Shown here in pieces: positions 8,332 through 16,323 of a DNA stretch of 64,000 bases. The stretch spans positions 1 to 64,000 of the forward strand of contig BAIF02000062.1 in NCBI GenBank assembly GCA_000509105.1, read 5' to 3'. A model generated the notes under the pieces. That model ran no database searches. It saw nothing but the letters and a program-made list of their open reading frames with translations, and had not been told where the DNA came from. Both the position numbers and the translations under genes were made by a program. The stretch comes from Clostridiales bacterium VE202-21. Its GTDB lineage: Bacteria; Bacillota; Clostridia; Lachnospirales; Lachnospiraceae. The stretch's first letter is position 1; every line of letters starts with the position of its first letter.

Positions 8332-9624
8332 ATGTGGATCATTAACGGAAAAATCTATACCATGGCAGGGAAGGTGTATGAAAATGGATATGTAAGAATC
8401 AAGGGGAAAATCATCGATGCAGTGGGGCCCATGGAGCAGGCGGCTGAACTAGGGCTGCCGGATCTGGGAGGCCTGAGGGAGGAAGAAACTTCTTCCGGTA
8501 AGAGAAGCCTGTCTTCTTTATCCGGCGGGACGCGACGGACAATTTCGGATAAAGAGGGAGGGAATACTGCAGAGGAGGAATATGAGGAAGCGGTACTGGA
8601 TGTACATGGCGCATGGGTACTTCCCGGTCTGATCGAAGCACACGCGCATATAGGCCTCACGGAAGAGAAGAGCGGGACCATCGGGGATGACTGCAATGAG
8701 ATGACGAATCCTGTCCTCCCGGCAATCCGCGGGCTGGATGCGGTGAATCCCATGGATCCGGCATTTCACGATGCGATTCAGGCGGGAATTACCTCAGTTA
8801 TGGCTGGGCCGGGCAGCGCGAATGTTGTGGGCGGTCAGTTTGTATTTATGAAGACACATGGGCGCTGTGTGGATGATATGATTGTCAAAAGCCCGGCAGC
8901 TATGAAGGTAGCATTCGGGGAAAACCCAAAGACAACTTACGGGGAACAGAATACGTGTCCATCTACAAGGATGGGAACAGCCTATATGCTGAGGAAGGCG
9001 CTGTTTGATGCCAGGAAGTATCTGGAAAAACGGGAGAGCGGAAATCTGGAGGAACAGGATTTCGATCTAGAGCCGTGGATTCCCGTGTTGAAGAAGGAAA
9101 TCCCCCTAAAGGCCCACGCACACAGGGCAGACGACATCTTTACCGCAATACGGATTGCGAAGGAGTTTGATGTGGATATCACTATAGATCATTGTACCGA
9201 CGGCCATCTGATCGCGGAAGAGATCGCAGCGTCGGGCTATCCGGCGATTGTAGGGACGGATCTGACTTCACGGTCCAAGGTAGAAGTAGAGTATATGAGC
9301 TTTAAAACAGCCGGGGTTCTTGCTGACGCAGGTGTGAAGATTGCGGTGACAACTGATCACCCGGTTGCTTTGATCCAATATCTTCCTATTTGTGCGGGGT
9401 ATTCTGTAAAATACGGGCTGCCCATGGAAGAAGGGCTGAAAGCGCTGACCATAAATCCGGCGCAAATCTGCCGTACAGATGACCGGGTAGGCAGTCTTGA
9501 GCCAGGAAAGGATGCGGATATTGCGGTATTTGACGGAAATCCTATGGAGGTATTTACGCAGACTTTATATACCATCGTGGATGGGGAGGTTGTATTTGAC
9601 AAGGAGAGCAGTTCCTGTCAGTGA
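8332..9624 (+). CDS. Imidazolonepropionase-like amidohydrolase
   Basis: A 430-aa metal-dependent hydrolase of the amidohydrolase superfamily. The metal site is visible: HAH at 104-106, histidines at 262/264 and 287, and an aspartate at 342 in a TTDHPV motif. The C terminus has the usual GSLEPGKDADIAVFDGNP segment. Residues about 47-86 form a charged, low-complexity insertion that separates two strands of the N-terminal beta sandwich and makes the protein longer than usual. An in-frame ATG at 8278 lacks a good ribosome site; GAAGGGGG lies before 8332. The gap to the LpdD-like gene is 170 bp, so it may have its own promoter. The substrate is unknown. Confidence 0.85.
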   Translation: MWIINGKIYTMAGKVYENGYVRIKGKIIDAVGPMEQAAELGLPDLGGLREEETSSGKRSLSSLSGGTRRTISDKEGGNTAEEEYEEAVLDVHGAWVLPGLIEAHAHIGLTEEKSGTIGDDCNEMTNPVLPAIRGLDAVNPMDPAFHDAIQAGITSVMAGPGSANVVGGQFVFMKTHGRCVDDMIVKSPAAMKVAFGENPKTTYGEQNTCPSTRMGTAYMLRKALFDARKYLEKRESGNLEEQDFDLEPWIPVLKKEIPLKAHAHRADDIFTAIRIAKEFDVDITIDHCTDGHLIAEEIAASGYPAIVGTDLTSRSKVEVEYMSFKTAGVLADAGVKIAVTTDHPVALIQYLPICAGYSVKYGLPMEEGLKALTINPAQICRTDDRVGSLEPGKDADIAVFDGNPMEVFTQTLYTIVDGEVVFDKESSSCQ

Positions 9625-9900
9625 TAATCCGGATGATTCGGGGAGCAGCAGTGCTTTCGGCAGAGACGCCGGCCTGGTTACACAAAGTAATTTATCATAA
9701 TTTTATAGGGCTGAATTCCGTTTAGGTATAAAGGGAGTCAGTCCTTTTATCTGCTCAGAAATTTCTGTATATATTTGATACTTATAAAAAAATACACATC
9801 CCGGTACAGTTGATCCTTAACACGGATTACTACATAGACGAAACAGCTTTTACAGGTTATAATGTGATTTACATCATATAGATTATGGAGGAAAAAGAAT

Positions 9901-10611
9901 ATGGATGCGCTTTTGTTTGATATGGATGACACGCTGTACGATCATCTGGATCCCTTTGCTCTGGCATATAAGGATATGTTTGCAGGGACATACACGATTT
10001 CCGTGGATCATTTATTTTCTTTAAGCCGAAAATACAGCGATAAAGCCTTTGAACGTCTGCAGTGCGGCGGGATTACCATGGATGAATTATGCATTTATAG
10101 AATACAGAAGGCCTTCCAGGAGCTTCAAATAGAGATCCCGGCAGAGCAGGCCCGGGAGTTCCAGCGCCGGTATGCAGGGTATCAGATGAAAGTCCGTATA
10201 TCCGACAAGATGAAGGAAATTCTGTCTTTTTGTAGAGAAAAAGTTCCGCTGGGAATTATAACAAATGGTACAGTCGACCATCAGAGGCCCAAAATAGAGC
10301 AGCTTGCTATCAGGCAATGGATTCCCGATCAGTACATCTTTATATCGGAAGAAATGGGAATGGACAAACCGGACAAGCGCATTTTCTGTAAAGCCTGTGA
10401 ACGAATGGGTATCGCCCGGGAAAATGTGTGGTTTGTAGGGGACTCCTATATAAACGACATAGAAGGCGCCCAAAACGCCGGCCTTCATACCATCTGGATC
10501 AGGCGCAGAAGCCACAATCAGCAGACCGGAAGTGTGAGCCCTGACTACAGCGTAAAGACCGAAGAGGAACTCTACATGTTATTGCAGAAGCTCCTCACTG
10601 CAGAAAATTAA
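9901..10611 (+). CDS. HAD superfamily hydrolase (subfamily IA)
   Basis: A 236-aa cytoplasmic phosphatase-type protein. HAD motif I (DMDDTLYD, nucleophile D7 and acid D9), motif II (IITNGT), the motif III lysine in GMDKPDKRIF, and motif IV (GDSYINDIEGA) are all present. A helical cap between motifs I and II marks subfamily IA. GGAGG precedes the ATG by nine bases. The 276-bp space before it holds a TATAAT at about 9857 but no clear -35 box. The substrate cannot be deduced. Confidence 0.9.
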   Translation: MDALLFDMDDTLYDHLDPFALAYKDMFAGTYTISVDHLFSLSRKYSDKAFERLQCGGITMDELCIYRIQKAFQELQIEIPAEQAREFQRRYAGYQMKVRISDKMKEILSFCREKVPLGIITNGTVDHQRPKIEQLAIRQWIPDQYIFISEEMGMDKPDKRIFCKACERMGIARENVWFVGDSYINDIEGAQNAGLHTIWIRRRSHNQQTGSVSPDYSVKTEEELYMLLQKLLTAEN

Positions 10612-10634
10612 CCCCCACGCATTCTGTTAGCGTG

Positions 10635-10682
10635 CAAAAAAAGCCTTCCGTCCCTGCATATCCTGTGCAGGAACAAAAGGCT
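10635..10682 (-). terminator. Terminator of the 53-aa membrane protein gene
   Basis: Read on the minus strand, AGCCTT pairs with AAGGCT and an inner CCTGCA pairs with TGCAGG. A run of seven T follows. It starts 16 bp after the stop of the small minus-strand gene and also separates it from the convergent HAD gene. Confidence 0.75.
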
Positions 10683-10697
10683 CAGCTGCGAAAGCCA

Positions 10698-10859
10698 TTA
10701 GAGTAAAATATACAGCACAAGAAGCAGTGCACTGGTAATCACAAAAGGCTTTTGAATTTTCTGAGCAATTCTATTCGCCCTCGGATTAGAAATCCAAAAA
10801 AGTGTCATATAAACAACCGAGCAAATCAAAGCGGCGATCAATACCATAAATTTCAACAT
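10698..10859 (-). CDS. 53-aa membrane protein, unknown function
   Basis: A short reading frame of 53 codons. Two hydrophobic helices (about residues 4-23 and 39-53) flank a basic, polar turn (NPRANRIAQKIQK). The ATG is preceded by GGGAGG with a 7-base spacer, and the gene has its own intrinsic terminator, so it has all the signals of an expressed gene. No family was recognised. It is alone on its strand, between a HAD gene and a ydeI-like gene. Confidence 0.7.
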   Translation of the reverse strand: MLKFMVLIAALICSVVYMTLFWISNPRANRIAQKIQKPFVITSALLLVLYILL

Positions 10860-11126
10860 CACTTATCCTCCCACACGTATTACGTACCATTCTTATTATA
10901 AACAATTCAAAGAAAGAAAACCACTTCCATTATATGTCAGACAAATCAATATCCCCAGCCTCACAGCCTTGGACTGTTCTCCAGCCCCGCCCGTTCCGCA
11001 TATCCAAAAGGTTGGATATCCCGCTGAAAAACATAAGATATCCAGTCTCTCGGATTTGTGGTAGAATGAAAGAAACAGTAAACTGACAAGGAGGCCATAG
11101 AAGGCGTACGAAAGGAGGAGCACATA

Positions 11127-11687
11127 ATGAGTGACGTAATGGAATTTGCAGACAGAGAAGAATTCAGGCAATGGCTTTCTGACCATTGCCTGTCAAATGC
11201 TGGCGTTTGGCTTCTATTTGGAAAAGCGGGAGGGCCGAAAACAATAAAGGCAAGCGAAGCGCTTGAAGAAGCCCTTTGCTTTGGATGGATAGACGGACAG
11301 ATGCAAAGCATTGATGACAAAACATACAAGAAATATTTTTCTTTACGCAGGAAGGACAGTAAATGGTCGGAGAAGAATAAGGCGTTGGTTAAAGGCCTTG
11401 AAGAACAAGGACTTATGACCGGCTGGGGCAGGAAGAAAATAGAGGAAGCTAAAGAGAACGGACAATGGGATGCCCCCAAATCCCCGACGGTGCCAGAGGA
11501 ACAGATCGCCTTTTTATCTGATTTGCTAAAAGTGTACGAGCCCGCCTATGCAAATTTTCAGGCGATGTCCTTATCAGTTAAGAAAACCTACACGCGGGCA
11601 TATTTTGACGCAAAGACAGATGCCGGACGGGAAAAGCGAGTTGTCTGGATGGTGGATCGGCTCAATAGAAATCTAAAACCGATGTAA
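11127..11687 (+). CDS. YdeI/OmpD-associated family protein
   Basis: A 186-aa soluble protein of the YdeI-like (bacteriocin-protection / OmpD-associated) family. Typical features are FREWLS-like N-terminal packing, GVWLLFGK, the ALCFGWIDGQ motif near residues 51-60, the SLRRKDSKWSEKN segment, and a C-terminal ARAYFDAKT-like helix. The exact biochemical role is uncertain. AGGAGG lies eight bases before the ATG. The gene stands alone. Confidence 0.85.
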   Translation: MSDVMEFADREEFRQWLSDHCLSNAGVWLLFGKAGGPKTIKASEALEEALCFGWIDGQMQSIDDKTYKKYFSLRRKDSKWSEKNKALVKGLEEQGLMTGWGRKKIEEAKENGQWDAPKSPTVPEEQIAFLSDLLKVYEPAYANFQAMSLSVKKTYTRAYFDAKTDAGREKRVVWMVDRLNRNLKPM

Positions 11688-11808
11688 ATGTTATGTATGC
11701 CTTCTTGGGGATAATCCGCACTTGCATAACTGGGGAAACAGCAAAACCAGCCGAGCCAGTCAACGATCAAGACAAACGGTGCTTACAGCGCCGACAGAGC
11801 GTATAACA

Positions 11809-11837
11809 CACACCACTTAGCTACGCAAAGTGGTGTG
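11809..11837. terminator. Hairpin between the ydeI-like gene and blaR1
   Basis: A perfect 10-bp stem (CACACCACTT and its complement) with a 9-base loop lies between convergent genes. A pyrimidine-rich stretch (TCTCTTTTTCTT) follows on the plus side after about ten bases. It probably serves as a shared terminator. Confidence 0.5.
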
Positions 11838-11855
11838 CCAAAGGGTCTCTTTTTC

Positions 11856-13661
11856 TTAATACTTTCCCATTTCCTCCAGCACATCCAAAGCGATTTCGGC
11901 CGCCTTACTGCCGGATGCATTTTTTTCATTTTGAATCTGAACGGCGAAGAAAAACACATGGGCATCTTGGCTGACAAATCCTGTAAACCATCCGTTTATT
12001 TCCCAACCGTCCACAGCTCCGGTCCCGGTTTTTCCATAAAGTGAGGTGCTGCCTTTGGATGCAAGAAACATCGCATTTTTCACCGCCTGTATATTTTCTG
12101 AATGGAATCCAAAGTCATTGTAATATAATTTTTTCAAAAGAGATACTTGCTCAACGGGCGATATTTTGAGTGACGATTCCATCCAGTAAGAGTCCGTCCC
12201 TCCGCTCACATCCTGATTGCCATATCCGATTCGCCGAAAAAAGTCTTTGACCGCAGACTGACCGGCCTGTCGGTCGATCGATTGAAAATACCAGTTAACG
12301 GAGTTCTGCATAGCAGAATTCAGGTTCTGGTCTGCATTCCATGCGTCAAAAGGCCATTTGGTTCCGTCCCAGCCCATATGCGTATGCCCGGGCGTGATGA
12401 TCCCGGTTTCCAGTCCAAGGAGTGCATCGAATATTTTATACGTAGAGTTGGGAGAGACTCTGCGCGAAGCCATTTCCTGATTGTAGACCTGCCAGATATT
12501 TGTTCCGGTGTCAAACAATACAAAACTGCCATCATATCCCTGAAAATAGGATTCGAGATCTATATATTCTGTGGTTTCTCTGGTATTCTGGAAGGAATCA
12601 TAATCCTGTACGTCCGCCCTGATAGATAAGATGGGAGAGAGGCCCAGTAAAACGACGGTCGGAAGCAGGCATAGCAAAATCCCTTTGATTTTAGCGGACC
12701 TGGACTGAGGGCGGTAATCAGCGATGTGCAGAATTCTTCTTGTAATTTGTCTTTTGTTTTCTGCCATGGGGGCGGAATAAGAAGGCGGAGCACAAGAAAG
12801 TCTTGCGGCGAGGTTGATGAGGGTGATTCCATATTCTGTATACTCCTCCTTAGCGAGCATCTGCAGAACAGCGGCGTCGCAGGCGATCTCCCGGTCACAC
12901 TGCATTTTTTTCATTGCATACCAGACCAGGGGGTTAAACCAGTATACGAGTTTTGAAAGATTCATAAAATGATTTGCCAGGGCATCTCTGTGCCGGTGGT
13001 GCTGTAACTCATGCAGAAGCATAAAGCGCAGTTCTTTCCCGCTTATCGTGCCGCTGCGAAAATCTGAGATCAGATAAAGGGGAAGATATATGCGGGGGTG
13101 GATCAGACCTGTGGTAATCGGGGAACTCAGGTATGGGGTGCTGTAGATCGGGAGAGCCTTTTTCAAATGCATTTCGTTTACGCAGCCGTGATAGAGTGTG
13201 AGGACATTTTTATTTTGGAGCAAAAGTGCAGAACGTTCCAAACGGCGGAGAAGTAATCGGGAGTGAATAAAATATAGAGCCATAGCCAGCATTCCGGCAA
13301 ACCAGACGGCGGAGAGAGTTCCGGCAATAACAGCCCCCCTTTTGTGGGAAACAGACATGGCGAAATCATTCATCCAACCGGTTGCTGTGGACACTGCATT
13401 TTCTGCATCAGCAGCATCAATGCGGCCCCCGGAAAGTATAGAGGGGGAGCCAGATCCCAGCAGGGAAAGGATCTGCTTAAACCCAAAGGGAATCGGGGGC
13501 AGAAAGGGTACGGCAAACAATGCCTGCAGAAGAAACCAGAGGTTGTACTGCATGCGGGCAGAAATATGATTTTTGAGAAGCCGCTTCGCGGCGAGCATGA
13601 TACATATAAAGAAAGCAATAAAAGAGTTACAGATAAAAAATCGGATGCCAAAACCGGTCAC
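11856..13661 (-). CDS. blaR1: BlaR1/MecR1 family beta-lactam sensor-transducer
   Basis: A 601-aa membrane sensor. The N-terminal half holds four hydrophobic segments and a cytoplasmic zinc protease domain with HELQH at 217-221. The C-terminal half is an extracellular penicillin-binding sensor with STYK at 406-409, SVN at 454-456 and KTG at 544-546, so all three penicilloyl-serine motifs are intact. Beta-lactam acylation of S406 should trigger the protease and relieve BlaI repression. The GTG at 13661 is preferred because GGAGG sits eight bases before it and blaI stops two bases away; an ATG at 13694 lacks a ribosome site. No beta-lactamase gene is nearby. Confidence 0.92.
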   Translation of the reverse strand: MTGFGIRFFICNSFIAFFICIMLAAKRLLKNHISARMQYNLWFLLQALFAVPFLPPIPFGFKQILSLLGSGSPSILSGGRIDAADAENAVSTATGWMNDFAMSVSHKRGAVIAGTLSAVWFAGMLAMALYFIHSRLLLRRLERSALLLQNKNVLTLYHGCVNEMHLKKALPIYSTPYLSSPITTGLIHPRIYLPLYLISDFRSGTISGKELRFMLLHELQHHRHRDALANHFMNLSKLVYWFNPLVWYAMKKMQCDREIACDAAVLQMLAKEEYTEYGITLINLAARLSCAPPSYSAPMAENKRQITRRILHIADYRPQSRSAKIKGILLCLLPTVVLLGLSPILSIRADVQDYDSFQNTRETTEYIDLESYFQGYDGSFVLFDTGTNIWQVYNQEMASRRVSPNSTYKIFDALLGLETGIITPGHTHMGWDGTKWPFDAWNADQNLNSAMQNSVNWYFQSIDRQAGQSAVKDFFRRIGYGNQDVSGGTDSYWMESSLKISPVEQVSLLKKLYYNDFGFHSENIQAVKNAMFLASKGSTSLYGKTGTGAVDGWEINGWFTGFVSQDAHVFFFAVQIQNEKNASGSKAAEIALDVLEEMGKY

Positions 13662-13662
13662 A

Positions 13663-14049
13663 CTACTTTCCTCCCTCTTTGCATTGGCCTGCAAGCAGGC
13701 TGCGCAGGGCTTCGATATCGGATTCGGTTAATTTATCGTGCTCCAGATAAGAAGATACCATGGCGGTAATATCCCCATGAAAGTAACGCTCTAAAAAAGA
13801 AGAACTTTTCTGGCCGATATACTCTTCTTCCATTACAAGCGGGGTATAGATAAATACCCTGCCCCTTTTCTCAAAAGTGAGTGCACCTTTATTCACCAGG
13901 CGTTTCAGCAGAGTCTGTATTGTTTTGGGGCTCCAGGTGGTATGGGCTGTTAAATAGTCGGTCACTTCATTTGTACTGACCGGTGCACGCTTCCATACGA
14001 CCTTCATTACTTCAAATTCTGCTTCTGAAATCTGAGGCAGTACCGTCAT
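13663..14049 (-). CDS. blaI: BlaI/MecI/CopY family repressor
   Basis: A 128-aa winged-helix repressor. The N-terminal domain shows ISEAEFEVMKVVWK, then the recognition region STNEVTDYL and TTWSPKTIQTLLKRLVNKG, followed by a C-terminal dimerisation helix region. In this family the DNA-bound dimer is cleaved after BlaR1 activation. The ATG at 14049 has GGAGG eight bases upstream. The gene precedes blaR1 on the same message, and a consensus promoter with a TTAC/GTAA palindrome lies just upstream, so the pair is autoregulated. Confidence 0.93.
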   Translation of the reverse strand: MTVLPQISEAEFEVMKVVWKRAPVSTNEVTDYLTAHTTWSPKTIQTLLKRLVNKGALTFEKRGRVFIYTPLVMEEEYIGQKSSSFLERYFHGDITAMVSSYLEHDKLTESDIEALRSLLAGQCKEGGK

Positions 14050-14069
14050 GTTCGTTCCTCCCTTAATTC

Positions 14070-14081
14070 TTACGTGTGTAA
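14070..14081. promoter_or_regulatory. Probable BlaI operator
   Basis: TTACGTGTGTAA, one mismatch from the TTACANNTGTAA type of BlaI/MecI half-site pair. It starts about eight bases after the -10 box and so covers the expected transcription start of blaI. Confidence 0.6.
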
Positions 14082-14088
14082 TACAAAC

Positions 14089-14117
14089 ATTATAATCTTC
14101 CGGGGGGAGTCTGTCAA
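14089..14117 (-). promoter_or_regulatory. Consensus promoter of blaI-blaR1
   Basis: On the minus strand TTGACA, exactly 17 bases and TATAAT: a full-consensus sigma-A promoter. Such strength fits a promoter that is held down by a repressor. Confidence 0.85.
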
Positions 14118-14164
14118 ACAATGCAGCAACAGCAGGGTGTATGCTTGCGGAGGCCAGGGGTGAA

Positions 14165-14187
14165 GCAAAGGGGTCAGACCCCTCTGC
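14165..14187. repeat. GGGGTCAGACCCC palindromic repeat, copy 1
   Basis: GCAAAGGGGTCAGACCCCTCTGC, a member of the dispersed intergenic palindrome family of this window. It lies upstream of blaI between divergent genes; a second, partial GGGACCGTCCCC palindrome follows directly. The rest of 14118-14375 shows no gene. Confidence 0.85.
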
Positions 14188-14375
14188 AAAAGGGACCGTC
14201 CCCGGTGAGGCAGCGCGCTTGTATGTTTGAGTTTAGACCGGGAGCTATATCTTGCAAAAACGTAAGGTTAAGCCGTCTGATTGAAAGACTTATGCAAGGC
14301 TTTCACAAATTCTCTGTGATAGAATAAAAGTGTAATTAGGTGCAAAGAGTTTTTTTATCAGACAGGAGGCCGTCT

Positions 14376-14528
14376 ATGATAAAACAAAAGGCAGTGGAGA
14401 TATTGGGGAAGTTAGTGACAGGGATCATATTATTATTCCTTGGGACTCTGTTTGTGGTGGTGGGAGTCTTCTTGGGATTTGCAGACAGTTTACTGCGAAA
14501 ATTTGATAAATGCAGTTTGAAAAAATAA
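14376..14528 (+). CDS. 50-aa single-pass membrane protein, unknown function
   Basis: A 50-aa protein with one long hydrophobic helix (about residues 12-36, rich in I, L, V, F and G) and a basic C-terminal tail (LLRKFDKCSLKK). The ATG at 14376 follows GGAGG with a 6-base spacer, which is better than the upstream in-frame codon at 14340. No family was recognised. It lies just before an AraC regulator on the same strand but about 185 bp away. Confidence 0.6.
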   Translation: MIKQKAVEILGKLVTGIILLFLGTLFVVVGVFLGFADSLLRKFDKCSLKK

Positions 14529-14713
14529 ACCGTTTTATAAATAATAAATATTGGTAAGCCTTTCTGCCGGTGTTTACAAAATCACCCGAAACATACTATA
14601 ATCAGGGCAGCGCTACATTTCCCTTTGGACGATTATCATTACCCCTTACGCAAACGGAATATGAGAGACGTGGAATGTTAATCCGGAAAGGAATCAGTAA
14701 AGGAGGCGGCGAT

Positions 14714-15544
14714 ATGGAATTCAGCCATGAGTTGATTGTGCCGAATGAAGATTTACCTTTTAAGGTGTTTGTCTTTGAGGGCAGGGAAGGCAATTATTTC
14801 CGTGATAAGCATTGGCACCGCTCGGTGGAAATATTTGCAGTATTTGAGGGAGAGCTCTCTTTTTATATAAATGAGGAAAAGTATCCTCTCAGACCGGGTG
14901 AATTTATGCTGGTAAATTCCAATGAGATCCATTCCGTGGATTCTCCGGAGCAAAATATGACGGTTGTCGTACAGATTCCGCTGAAGGTTTTTGAGAAATA
15001 CTATACAGGAGAGCAGTTCATTCGTTTTACCCATGATTCAAAATCCCAGGATGAGAAGGTGATGATCCTGATTTCTTCCATTTATCGGGCTTATACCGAG
15101 AAAAAGTGTGGATATGACCTGAAGGTACAGGGGCTGTTTTATGAGCTTTTGTACCTGCTGGTAACCAGGTACCGGGAGATGGAAGTGAGCCGGGAGATGG
15201 TAAGGAAAAATCGTAAACTGAACAGGCTGTCTGTCATTACGTCCTATGTGAAGGAGCATTATACGGAAGAGATTTCGCTGGACCGGCTGGCGGAGATCTT
15301 TGGCTATTCTCCTGCTTATCTCTCCAGGATGTTTCAGAAGTATGCCGGAATTAATTATCTGACTTATCTGCAGAGTATACGGGTGGAGTACGCATACCAG
15401 GAACTGGCAAATACGGAACGGACGATCAGTGAGATCGCACTGGATCATGGATTTCCGAACAGCAAGGCTTTGGCCAAGGCATTTCGCAAAAAGTACGGGA
15501 TGCTGCCAAGTGAATTTAGAAAAAAGACAAAAAAGTGCCATTGA
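14714..15544 (+). CDS. AraC family transcriptional regulator with N-terminal cupin
   Basis: A 276-aa regulator. The N-terminal cupin has a HWHRSVEIFAVFEG strand pair, typical of effector-sensing AraC proteins. The C-terminal AraC DNA-binding domain has two helix-turn-helix units (LDRLAEIFGYSPAYLSRMF and ISEIALDHGFPNSKALAKAF). The ATG at 14714 has GGAGG seven bases upstream; the frame extends back to 14570 without a comparable site. It precedes a DUF4867/isomerase/kinase cluster that it probably controls in response to a sugar. Confidence 0.92.
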   Translation: MEFSHELIVPNEDLPFKVFVFEGREGNYFRDKHWHRSVEIFAVFEGELSFYINEEKYPLRPGEFMLVNSNEIHSVDSPEQNMTVVVQIPLKVFEKYYTGEQFIRFTHDSKSQDEKVMILISSIYRAYTEKKCGYDLKVQGLFYELLYLLVTRYREMEVSREMVRKNRKLNRLSVITSYVKEHYTEEISLDRLAEIFGYSPAYLSRMFQKYAGINYLTYLQSIRVEYAYQELANTERTISEIALDHGFPNSKALAKAFRKKYGMLPSEFRKKTKKCH

Positions 15545-15640
15545 TTAGATAAATATTTGGTCGAAAAGTACAGAATAAGCTGATAAAATTACCTCATAAG
15601 GATAAATATGAATAAATTTTCATTCTTAGGAGGGATATTA

Positions 15641-16258
15641 ATGGATATTCAAAAAGTAACGGATTCTTCGTTTGGCAAATACGGAAGAGTGCTGCAGGGC
15701 TATTCTATCTGCAGAATTCTGAAGGAGATGGAGCACACGCCTCTGCCGAAAGAAGTGATTTACGTAGCATCTGTAGAAGAGATGGAGGCCCTGCCGGAAG
15801 CGGAAGCCTTTAAAAACCGGGCATTTGGGGGACTTCCGATCGAAATCGGATACTGTAATGGAGATAATCATAAGCTGAACGGACTGGAGTACCACCGTTC
15901 ATCTGAGATTAATATTGCGGTGACCGATATGATTCTGCTGCTCGGTTCCCAGCAGGACGTGGGGACGGATTTTACGTATGATACTTCGAAGGTGGAGGCG
16001 TTTTATGTGCCTGCGGGAACGGTTGTGGAGATGTATGCGACCACGCTGCACTATGCGCCTTGCACCGCACAGCCGGGAGGATTCAGATGTGTTGTAATTC
16101 TGCCGGAGGGCACCAATACGGATCTGACATTTACTCCGGGCACGGAGGGCGAGGACTGTCTGATCACCGCAAGAAATAAGTGGCTGATTGCCCATGAGGA
16201 GGCAAAGATCGAGGGTGCTTTCTGCGGGCTGAAGGGTGAAAATATTACATTGGAATAA
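15641..16258 (+). CDS. DUF4867 family protein
   Basis: A 205-aa protein of the DUF4867 family, which has a cupin-like composition with many glycines and histidines (GYCNGDNHKLNGLEYHRSSE, about 75-94). The family is commonly found beside sugar isomerases and kinases, and its role (possibly a sugar epimerase, lyase or mutarotase) is not established. The ATG at 15641 follows AGGAGG with a 7-base spacer. It is the first gene of the isomerase-kinase operon and lies 65 bp before the isomerase gene. Confidence 0.8.
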   Translation: MDIQKVTDSSFGKYGRVLQGYSICRILKEMEHTPLPKEVIYVASVEEMEALPEAEAFKNRAFGGLPIEIGYCNGDNHKLNGLEYHRSSEINIAVTDMILLLGSQQDVGTDFTYDTSKVEAFYVPAGTVVEMYATTLHYAPCTAQPGGFRCVVILPEGTNTDLTFTPGTEGEDCLITARNKWLIAHEEAKIEGAFCGLKGENITLE

Positions 16259-16323
16259 ATGGAATCTGAGTTTGAGCGGTAATAGGAAACTAATATATTT
16301 ATTAAGAAAGGAAGGTACATACA

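Noticed and set aside
13344-13769. 141-codon plus-strand frame opposite blaR1/blaI
   Set aside because: Shadow frame with no ribosome site; both minus-strand genes are well supported.
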